Of a stretch of 5,193 bases of DNA, positions 1 to 5,193 are shown piece after piece. Source of the stretch: Bacillota bacterium. GTDB taxonomy: Bacteria; Bacillota_I; Bacilli_A; RFN20; CAG-826. The first letter of the stretch is position 1; every line of letters starts with the position of its first letter. The notes under the pieces were generated by a model. It was not told where the DNA came from, did not search any database, and saw only the letters and a program-made list of their open reading frames with translations. The stretch spans positions 1 through 5,193 of the forward strand of contig VHBF01000040.1 of assembly GCA_016872075.1 (NCBI GenBank). The letters run 5' to 3'. The position numbers and the translations under genes are program-made.

Positions 1-1014
1 GGACCAAGTAGCACCCAAACCATTACTGCAATTGCTTATTTATTTGGTGGTCCCTGGATTGCATTTTTAACATTTGTGATATGGGCTGTTCCAGCATTAA
101 TCATCATGACGATGGTGGGATTATTATTCTCATTCTTTAATCAATCGCTTTTTTTAACTTCCATGTTGGAAGTACTGCCATCGATAGCAGTAGGTTTTAT
201 TGTTTATGCTGGTTGGTCATTGAGTAAAAGAGTCATGACAAAAAATCGATATTGGATTCTTTATGGTCTAACTTTTTTAGCTGGTTTTCTACTTATCCCC
301 GTCACTTTTTTGGCCGTTCCAATCCTGTTGCTATCCTCGGGTTTTTTGTTACTTTCATCGGAAAAAGTCGTCCAAGAAAAAAAGAGAATTATCAGCATTA
401 AGCCTAATTGGATGATCTTATTTGGGATTGTGATCGTTGCCATTCTTCTTGAAATATTTACAACCCAATTCCAATTACCCTTATTAATTTTAATCAACTC
501 ATTTTTTCGGTATGGTTATTCCGTGATCGGTGGCGGTCAAATTGTGATTCCATTAATGATTCAAGACTTAGTAACCCAACAATCACTCATTAGCCTTGAA
601 ACCTTTTTATCTGGTTATGCAATCGATCAAGCGATACCTGGTCCATTGTTTAGTTTTGCCGCCTTTGTCGGCACGCAATCTTTATATGGACTACCTCTGC
701 CATGGTTGGGTGGTTTTATCTCTGGGTTGAGCATTTTTATTCCAGGCGTTTTACTGGTATTTTTTGTGGTCCCGATTTGGCAAACGCTTCGAGAAATCAG
801 TTGGTTAAAGACAGTTCTAAGAGGCATTACCATTGCTGCCGCAAGTTTAATTACACTCACCGCATTAACACAAATTTTAGCCTTACCTAGTGAGTGGTTT
901 TCTTATGGGATGGTGGGGTTCACATTTTTGACACTTCAATTGAAAAAAATTCCAACACCCATCTTGGTCGGACTACTCATTGTGGCGGGGTTATTAATTC
1001 AGTCGATAAATTGA
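1..1014 (+). CDS. chrA: Chromate transporter ChrA (CHR family), C-terminal 337 residues, 5' end outside window
   Basis: This is an integral membrane protein of the CHR family, whose characterised members export chromate from the cytoplasm. The frame is open from base 1, so the GTG at 76 is internal (a Val codon) and the true start lies upstream. The visible part begins with GPSSTQT, matching the conserved segment late in the first helix group of the N-terminal CHR domain. Hydrophobic helices and a basic linker (KRVMTKNR, about residues 76-83) follow. The second CHR domain starts near residue 165, with the hallmarks GGGQIVIP (about 177-184) and IPGPLFSFAAFVG (about 212-224). Two tandem domains make this the long-chain form, usually near 390 residues, so roughly 50-60 are missing. 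The C-terminus ends normally in a helix at TGA. The 3' end overlaps the convergent VOC gene by 16 bp. The family assignment is firm. Chromate as the physiological substrate is inferred, since many homologues are untested. Confidence 0.9.
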   Translation, partial: GPSSTQTITAIAYLFGGPWIAFLTFVIWAVPALIIMTMVGLLFSFFNQSLFLTSMLEVLPSIAVGFIVYAGWSLSKRVMTKNRYWILYGLTFLAGFLLIPVTFLAVPILLLSSGFLLLSSEKVVQEKKRIISIKPNWMILFGIVIVAILLEIFTTQFQLPLLILINSFFRYGYSVIGGGQIVIPLMIQDLVTQQSLISLETFLSGYAIDQAIPGPLFSFAAFVGTQSLYGLPLPWLGGFISGLSIFIPGVLLVFFVVPIWQTLREISWLKTVLRGITIAAASLITLTALTQILALPSEWFSYGMVGFTFLTLQLKKIPTPILVGLLIVAGLLIQSIN

Positions 1015-1772
1015 ATATTTAAGCCAGCAATATCTTGAAACATTGCTGATAATTTGTTTTTTACTTCAAAAGAAACGATCCCTGTTGTTTTTGGATTCTT
1101 TTTGGCAATCTGCAAACCTCTCCAAGTGGTCAATCCTAAATGGTGGTGATAACCACCGGTTGATAAAAACGCAGCGCTATCACCATAATATTGCATCAAT
1201 TCATATCCTAAATGATCTTGATAATATTGCACGGCATCTTTTAAATTGCCGACATGGAGATGAAGATGACCAATGATGGTTTCGCTTAGCAAACCTGTAA
1301 ATGGTTTTGCTAAAGCCAAGACCTCTTGATAGCGCATCATTTCAGTCACCATGGTTAGTTTTTTATTTTCATAAGGCCAAAGCATGGAAGGTCGATCGGC
1401 ATAAATTTCAATTCCATTTCCTTCGGGATCTGCTAAATAAATAGCTTCCGATACGCCATGATCGGACAAACCTTGGAGGGGGATTTTAAGTGTAATCAAG
1501 TGTTTTAAGATACTTCCTAAAGCCTCTCTAGAGGGCACTAAATAGGCTACATGATATAAACCTTGGGTTGGTTTTGTTTCCAGAGGATAAGTTTGATCAT
1601 GCTTGAGAGTAAGTAGCGGAATCGCCGATCCAAAGACCGTTCCATCTTTGGTTTGAGAGAAGATGCGCATGCCAAGCATTGTATAAAAATCCACCATCTT
1701 TTTAGGGTTGTGGACATTGAGGGTGATCTTGGAAATGTAGGCGAGTGGGGATTGATGGTATTTACTCACCAA
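999..1772 (-). CDS. CatE/YfiE-like VOC (glyoxalase/extradiol dioxygenase fold) protein, apparently C-terminally truncated
   Basis: This is a cytoplasmic two-domain vicinal-oxygen-chelate protein of 257 residues, most like Bacillus CatE (YfiE, annotated catechol-2,3-dioxygenase). Domain 1 (about 12-127) has GLYHVAYL (His74) and the signature SDHGVSEAIYLADPEGNGIE (103-122). Its first strand has Lys where a metal His would sit. Domain 2 starts at GHLHLHV (168-174) and has GGYHHHLGL (206-214), giving candidate metal histidines. The protein stops at NIQFID, before the last strands that usually hold a DPxG turn and the ligand Glu; relatives are near 280-290 residues. Neither other frame downstream supplies a DPxG ending. 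The start is TTG at 1772 or GTG at 1769, both inside the end of nadE. No good Shine-Dalgarno is visible and there is no early ATG, so translation coupled to nadE is likely. The real substrate is unknown, and activity is doubtful given the missing end. Confidence 0.82.
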   Translation of the reverse strand: MVSKYHQSPLAYISKITLNVHNPKKMVDFYTMLGMRIFSQTKDGTVFGSAIPLLTLKHDQTYPLETKPTQGLYHVAYLVPSREALGSILKHLITLKIPLQGLSDHGVSEAIYLADPEGNGIEIYADRPSMLWPYENKKLTMVTEMMRYQEVLALAKPFTGLLSETIIGHLHLHVGNLKDAVQYYQDHLGYELMQYYGDSAAFLSTGGYHHHLGLTTWRGLQIAKKNPKTTGIVSFEVKNKLSAMFQDIAGLNIQFID

Positions 1773-3597
1773 GGATTTTCTTTTTCAATTGCAAATACAA
1801 AGCCGTTTTTTCATAAGTCATTTGTGCTTCTCGATAGTCATAACCAAACGCCCCTTTAGAAACAATGATGTTAGGTGGCATTTGCACGCGTTTAAAATAA
1901 GACCGATTCCAAAGTGATAACACCCATTCTAAATCTTCAATAAATGCTTGTGGTTTATGCAATCCGTAAAAGGAGAGCATAGGTTTAATTTCGTTTGGAA
2001 AGGATTGGGTTATGTACATTTTTAGGATTCGTTCAGGAGCAAGCGACGGGAAACTTAATAATTCGTGAATCAGCCAATCATGGTAACCCCACTTCATTGG
2101 ATCAACTTGATTGGTTTTAAGTTCGGCGGTTGGTTTAAATGGATATTCAGGCACGCCTTTTACCATGACAGCAATTAAATTAGTTGGGATGATTGGCCGT
2201 TGATGTTGTTCATTAATCCACAAGGCCAAGGTGTTAATTTGCATTTTGGTTAAATCACCTAAAGGTGCAAGTGCCCCAATTGTATCGCCATACAATGTGG
2301 TATAACCTAACGCAATTTCTATTTTATTACCATTGTTTAATACGACACCTTTTTTCTCTGCAGCAAGATTCATTAAGATACTGCCTCTAACTCTTGCTTG
2401 AATATTTTCTTGGGTGAGTAGGTCAGCGTGAGGTTGAAGTTGACTAAAAGCATCCACCACTTTTTGAATGGGAATTTCTTCAAAATGAACACCTAAGTTC
2501 TTAGCGACCTCTCTTGCGTTCTGTTTAGATTGTTCCGAATTATATGGCGTGGGTAAAGAGTAAGCATAAATCCGATCTTTACCGATAACTTCAGTTAAAA
2601 GGGCAGTCGAAACAGCACTATCGATACCTCCAGATAGACCAACAATCCAAGGCACTTTTTTTTGAAATAGTTGTTCATCGACATATTCGATTGCTTTTTT
2701 TAACATGGCATACAATTTTTTAGGATTCGGTTTGATGACTTGTTTATCTTGAAGATTTGCAATCAACAATTCTGACTCAGCATGATCGTTTGCTAATAAG
2801 GTTAACTCGCCTTGAGAGTTATAAACCATCGATCCACCTTCAAATAAAACAATATTTTTTCCATTGTTATCCGCACCAACTTTATTAACGAAAATAAAAG
2901 GTACTTTCGCATGCTTTTTGATTTGTTCTTGTCTTGATTTTTCTTTATCTAACGTCCAAGGCGAAGCAGAAATATTGATTAACAAATCGACTCCTTGCTT
3001 CAAATATTCTGATGAGGGTGAGAAACCATAAGCTGCATCCCACATATCTTCGCAAACTTCTAAACCAAAGCGGATGGTTTCGCCTTTGTATTCCACCACA
3101 AGTGGATCTAAAAATGACTTCACTTTTAAATTTAGTTTTTCTTCAAATTCACGACCTGGTAAAAAATACCTTTGATCATCAAATATTCGATAATTGGGAA
3201 ATAAACGTTTTGGATAAACACCTGGAAACACACCATTACTACGTTTCAAATATTGACCATTATAGGCAATCAATGCTGCGTTTAATTTTGCTAAACGCGA
3301 GTCATTATTTGAGATACTTGGATTTGCACCCAGCGTCCAAACATTACCCCACACAAGGATGATACCTTCAGATAAAGCTTTTATTTTTTCATTAAAGGAA
3401 ACAGCAAAATCAACCCACTCATTATCTAAAAATTGATCACCGATTAAATAACCTGTGATACATAATTCTGGGAAAACCACCAAATCTACCTTTTGGGATT
3501 TTGCTGCTTTTACCATTGCCGACAAAGTCGCAAAATTAATAGAAGGTTGACCAGGTATCACCCGCATTTGCCCTAAAGCTATTTTCAGATTTCTCAT
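1762..3597 (-). CDS. nadE: Glutamine-dependent NAD+ synthetase (NadE, long form)
   Basis: This enzyme catalyses the last step of NAD synthesis in the cytoplasm: deamido-NAD, ATP and glutamine give NAD, AMP, PPi and glutamate. The 611 residues hold two domains, the usual long form. The N-terminal nitrilase-like glutaminase (about 1-285) shows the Glu-Lys-Cys triad: E44 in VVFPELCITGY, K130 in VYPKRLFPNY and C182 in LEVCEDMW. The C-terminal synthetase (about 295-611) has the PP-loop LSGGIDSA (321-328), QARVRGS (400-406), and ALGYTTLYGDTIGALAPLGD (429-448). The tail KRVQMPPNIIVSKGAFGYD fits clostridial-type homologues. The reading frame is intact. The ATG at 3597 begins MRNLKIALGQ, the normal family start. 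No Shine-Dalgarno precedes it, which is odd. The gene lies about 60 bp after the broken transporter gene, and its last codons overlap the VOC gene start, so it probably belongs to the same transcript as pdxS-pdxT. Confidence 0.97.
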   Translation of the reverse strand: MRNLKIALGQMRVIPGQPSINFATLSAMVKAAKSQKVDLVVFPELCITGYLIGDQFLDNEWVDFAVSFNEKIKALSEGIILVWGNVWTLGANPSISNNDSRLAKLNAALIAYNGQYLKRSNGVFPGVYPKRLFPNYRIFDDQRYFLPGREFEEKLNLKVKSFLDPLVVEYKGETIRFGLEVCEDMWDAAYGFSPSSEYLKQGVDLLINISASPWTLDKEKSRQEQIKKHAKVPFIFVNKVGADNNGKNIVLFEGGSMVYNSQGELTLLANDHAESELLIANLQDKQVIKPNPKKLYAMLKKAIEYVDEQLFQKKVPWIVGLSGGIDSAVSTALLTEVIGKDRIYAYSLPTPYNSEQSKQNAREVAKNLGVHFEEIPIQKVVDAFSQLQPHADLLTQENIQARVRGSILMNLAAEKKGVVLNNGNKIEIALGYTTLYGDTIGALAPLGDLTKMQINTLALWINEQHQRPIIPTNLIAVMVKGVPEYPFKPTAELKTNQVDPMKWGYHDWLIHELLSFPSLAPERILKMYITQSFPNEIKPMLSFYGLHKPQAFIEDLEWVLSLWNRSYFKRVQMPPNIIVSKGAFGYDYREAQMTYEKTALYLQLKKKILGE

Positions 3598-3657
3598 TAA
3601 GTATATTTTATGATATTTTTCTTGAATTTGGGGGATAATTCCAATGAAACCGCTACC
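3598..3657 (-). other. Short gap upstream of nadE without clear signals
   Basis: This is the only sizeable gap in the - strand cluster, between the restored end of the transporter gene and the nadE ATG. Read toward nadE it is very AT-rich near the start codon. It has no GGAGG-like ribosome binding site. A weak promoter-like pair is visible: TTATCC (3638-3633) and TATCAT (3615-3610), spaced 17 nt. Its -35 matches the consensus at only three positions, and it would leave a leader of about ten bases. I do not claim a promoter. It could equally be a spacer within a longer operon. Confidence 0.3.
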
Positions 3658-3738
3658 CTACTCTTGCTGGGGTTTTCTTGAATCAAACCCCAACAAAATC
3701 AACGCTAAAACCACTAAAATATATCCAAATATGTTGTA

Positions 3739-3755
3739 ATTGATACAAATTCTTC
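3739..3755 (-). other. Second frameshift site in the EamA gene
   Basis: Going 5' to 3' on the - strand, the frame encoding SWIFFEEF runs into VSITTYLDIF and a TAG at 3714. The frame one base back carries INYNIFGYILVVLALILLG and ends at 3658. The tail frame has a TGA at 3756-3754, so the switch must occur between about 3755 and 3739. One added base, for example T3 to T4 at 3749-3747, restores a normal C-terminal helix. No slippery heptamer is present here, so this looks like a true indel or a base-calling error. Confidence 0.7.
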
Positions 3756-4375
3756 AAAAAATATCCAAGAAAGAATACCAGCTAAAATTAGCGAAAAACT
3801 TTGAATTAATTGGACTTTAGCCGCTCCTTGCGTTCTTTGAGCGTTAACATAAAAAATTAAACTGAGGCCATAAATCAAAAACCCTGCAATTAAGGACAAC
3901 ACTATTTCTAGTAAAGAGGGTGCCATTTCTTGAAGCAACAAGGCAATGATAAAAGTACCAATACCAGTGCCAAGGCCCTTCAATATCATCACATACAAAG
4001 GGTTACCAAAACTTAATTTTTTAGAAACGTTATTTTCAAACCCCCAGCATAAAGTTCCGATTAAAATCAAAAAAGCGCCATTATCGAGTTGAAACGTTGA
4101 TGCTTGGTAATTGGCGATTAATAAACCCAAGACAATTAAAAGTGAAGCAAGGCGTGAGATTGTGGTTAGTTTTTCCTTAAAGAAAAGTAAGGCAATCATC
4201 AGCGTGAATATTAATTCTGCATTCGATAACAAACCCACCGTACTACCATTGGTTTGCTTCACACCAATTAAAAAGAAATTCGGTGCAACTATATCTAAAC
4301 TAATCATCAATCCATACAAAAAGTATGATGAGTTACCGTTTGAATTGGCAACGACTTTTTCCGAGTTAGTTTGTG

Positions 4376-4382
4376 AAAAAAA
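4376..4382 (-). other. First frameshift site in the EamA gene: T7 run and slippery heptamer
   Basis: On the - strand the upstream frame reads TAT TTT TTT CAC, so the run sits as T TTT TTT in the zero frame, the canonical arrangement for -1 ribosomal slippage. A -1 shift, or one extra T (T8), joins GIGTYFF to SQTNSEKVV and the rest of the transporter. Without it, 22 unrelated residues follow before a TGA at 4307. A homopolymer indel is the simplest explanation. Ribosomal or polymerase slippage is possible. Confidence 0.75.
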
Positions 4383-4551
4383 TAGGTGCCAATACCAGCG
4401 CCAAAGTATAACAAACTTGCTAACCAATACGCCGACATGTTCTCTAATAAAATTTTTGAGACAGGAACATTAAGACTAAAATAGATCGCAGAAACTATCG
4501 CAAAAATAAACCCCAATTCAAAACGGGTTCTTTGTCCCTTTTTAATGCCTA

Positions 4552-4555
4552 TCAT
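4552..4555 (-). other. ATGA stop-start overlap between pdxT and the EamA gene
   Basis: The pdxT stop TGA (4554-4552) and the transporter ATG (4555-4553) share bases as ATGA. The 20 bases ahead of the ATG hold no Shine-Dalgarno-like sequence. This arrangement usually means translational coupling by terminating ribosomes, and it places the transporter in the same transcript as pdxT. Confidence 0.85.
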
Positions 4556-5127
4556 GATTTTTGTTGAGCGCGAATGAGGGAAATAAATTGATCGTGGAAG
4601 AAAGCTTGTTTACTTAATTCGGGATGAAAGGATAATCCAATTTGTTGTTTGTGTTGAATGGCGACAATGAGATTGTCGACCTTTAAAAGCACTTTTACCT
4701 CTGGCCTTACACTTTTAACAATCGGGGCTCTTATAAACATTAAATCCAATCGATTTCCTTCATATTGAATTTGCCGATGAAAGCTTCCGAGTTGTCTACC
4801 ATAATAATTCCTTGTCACTTCAATCGGTAAGGTACCGAAGTGATAATAATTTTCACCGGTAATTTGAGTGGCTAATAAAATCATGCCGGCACAAGTGGCA
4901 AGGGTAGGTAATCCCTTTTGTATTTTATCTTTGAGAGGTTCAAACAACCCTAAATCCTTTAATAGTCTTCCCTGGGTGGTACTTTCACCACCTGGAAGAA
5001 TTAAACCATCAAACGGTTTTTGAATGTCTTGAAGTTGGCGAATCTCAAAATTGTCGATACCCATCGAACTGAGTTTTTGCCGATGCTCAATAAAAGCACC
5101 TTGAACCGCAAGGACACCAACTCGCAA
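4552..5127 (-). CDS. pdxT: Pyridoxal 5'-phosphate synthase glutaminase subunit PdxT
   Basis: This is the class I glutamine amidotransferase subunit of the cytoplasmic PdxS-PdxT complex. It releases ammonia from glutamine and passes it to PdxS, which builds pyridoxal 5'-phosphate from pentose and triose phosphates. The 191 residues match the usual family length. Visible hallmarks are the opening VGVLAVQGAFIEH, the glutamine-site loop LPGGEST (44-50), the nucleophile Cys79 in LATCAGMILLA, RNYYGRQLGSF (106-116) near the PdxS contact region, and the His168/Glu170 pair in LSFHPEL. The start is TTG at 5127, preceded 9 nt upstream by GAGGT. The opening residues align with the family start, so a later start is unlikely. 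It begins 3 nt after pdxS, the standard pdxST order, and its stop overlaps the transporter start. The in-frame stop is a tandem TGA TAG. The gene is complete and intact. Confidence 0.96.
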   Translation of the reverse strand: MRVGVLAVQGAFIEHRQKLSSMGIDNFEIRQLQDIQKPFDGLILPGGESTTQGRLLKDLGLFEPLKDKIQKGLPTLATCAGMILLATQITGENYYHFGTLPIEVTRNYYGRQLGSFHRQIQYEGNRLDLMFIRAPIVKSVRPEVKVLLKVDNLIVAIQHKQQIGLSFHPELSKQAFFHDQFISLIRAQQKS

Positions 5128-5130
5128 GAA

Positions 5131-5193
5131 TTATTTACCTCGTTCTGCCATTAAAATTTTAACTTGATCTTCGTTTAATCCCACCATTGCTTC
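5131..5193 (-). CDS. pdxS: Pyridoxal 5'-phosphate synthase lyase subunit PdxS, C-terminal 20 residues only
   Basis: Only the last 20 codons and the TAA stop are inside the window; the rest lies beyond the right edge. The peptide opens with EAMVGLNEDQV and ends MAERGK. This resembles the PdxS C-terminus, where a GxAMVGI-type segment is followed by a polar tail ending close to ERGW. The call rests on this short match together with pdxT starting 3 nt downstream, the usual order for these partner subunits. PdxS is the TIM-barrel synthase that forms the dodecameric core and receives ammonia from PdxT. Confidence 0.87.
   Translation of the reverse strand, partial: EAMVGLNEDQVKILMAERGK
5137..5141 (-). 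promoter_or_regulatory. Ribosome binding site of pdxT, inside the end of pdxS
   Basis: GAGGT on the - strand lies within the last sense codons of pdxS and 9 nt before the TTG at 5127. It supports the TTG as the pdxT start and suggests that pdxS and pdxT translation are linked. It is the only convincing Shine-Dalgarno sequence among the starts visible here. Confidence 0.65.

Larger units (their letters stand above)
3658..4555 (-). pseudogene. EamA/DMT-family ten-helix transporter, disrupted by two frameshifts
   Basis: This is a drug/metabolite-transporter superfamily membrane protein with two EamA repeats; the substrate is unknown. It is split over three frames. Piece 1 starts at ATG 4555 and gives residues 1-60, ending GIGTYFF at a T7 run (4382-4376); unshifted it stops at 4307. 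Piece 2 continues one frame over from SQTNSEK, with GLLSNAELIFTLMIALLFFKEKL closing repeat 1 and GTLCWGFENNVSKKLS opening repeat 2, through FFEEF; unshifted it stops at 3714. Piece 3 is in a third frame from about 3750 to the TAG at 3658. It reads NIFGYILVVLALILLG, the expected last helix, then a short polar tail. Joined, the product is about 299 residues, normal for the family, with repeats at about 13-150 and 160-290. The start overlaps the pdxT stop as ATGA, and there is no separate Shine-Dalgarno. Two lesions favour a pseudogene or homopolymer sequencing errors over programmed shifting. Confidence 0.85.

Noticed and set aside
76..1014. chrA starting at the GTG at 76
   Set aside because: The frame is open and clearly conserved (GPSSTQT) back to base 1, so this GTG is an internal Val codon.
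3012..3362. A 116-codon open frame on the + strand opposite nadE
   Set aside because: It is antisense to well-conserved NadE codons, has no recognisable domain and no ribosome binding site.
3600..3605. TATACT -10-like box immediately before nadE
   Set aside because: Transcription from it would start at or after the well-supported ATG, so it cannot serve this start codon.
3633..3638. Promoter-like TTATCC and TATCAT pair upstream of nadE
   Set aside because: The -35 matches at only three of six positions. In AT-rich DNA such pairs are common, and no independent support exists.
3668..3692. Perfect 8-bp inverted repeat TGGGGTTT/AAACCCCA with a 9-nt loop, a possible terminator before nadE
   Set aside because: No T run follows on either strand. 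The repeat falls inside the codons for the end of the restored EamA protein, so it is better explained as coding sequence.
3714..4427. Independent 237-residue protein starting at 4427 on the - strand
   Set aside because: Its first 17 residues are the out-of-frame reading of the transporter's second helix. The rest is the continuation of the EamA protein that starts at 4555.
4111..4473. A 120-codon open frame on the + strand opposite the EamA gene
   Set aside because: It is a shadow of the transporter on the other strand, with no family resemblance or initiation signal.

Overview
The window is AT-rich bacterial DNA that is almost fully coding. The gene set points to a low-GC Firmicute or a relative near the Acholeplasma/Erysipelotrichia side. 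It has the PdxS/PdxT route to vitamin B6, a long glutamine-dependent NadE of the clostridial type, and a CatE/YfiE-like VOC protein of the kind known from Bacillus. TGA ends pdxT, the VOC gene and chrA and is not needed as a Trp codon, so the standard bacterial code fits better than the Mycoplasma code. The taxonomic placement is inference, not proof.

Layout. From the left edge, a chromate-transporter gene (chrA, 5' end outside the window) runs on the + strand to 1014. Everything else is on the - strand and is read from right to left: the 3' end of pdxS (5193-5131), pdxT (5127-4552), an EamA/DMT-type transporter gene broken by two frameshifts (4555-3658), nadE (3597-1762), and a CatE-like VOC/glyoxalase-fold gene (1772-999). 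The pdxS-pdxT gap is 3 nt. pdxT and the transporter share an ATGA overlap, and nadE and the VOC gene overlap by 8-11 nt. The only real gap is about 60 bp in front of nadE. This looks like one co-directional cofactor cluster. Its 3' end collides tail to tail with chrA, with a 16 bp overlap and no visible terminator.

How the genes fit together. PdxS and PdxT make pyridoxal 5'-phosphate from ribose 5-phosphate, glyceraldehyde 3-phosphate and glutamine. NadE makes NAD from deamido-NAD, ATP and glutamine. Both use glutamine hydrolysis within the enzyme or complex to supply ammonia. The transporter coupled to pdxT could move a B6 vitamer or a related compound, but the sequence does not show its substrate.

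The most notable observations are the state of the transporter gene and of the VOC gene. The transporter needs two separate -1 corrections to give a normal protein of about 299 residues. The first is at a T7 run that is also a canonical slippery heptamer, the second near the 3' end, where the last membrane helix continues in another frame. The VOC gene stops before the final beta-strands that normally carry the third metal ligand. I saw no RNA gene, CRISPR array, insertion sequence or clearly new system.
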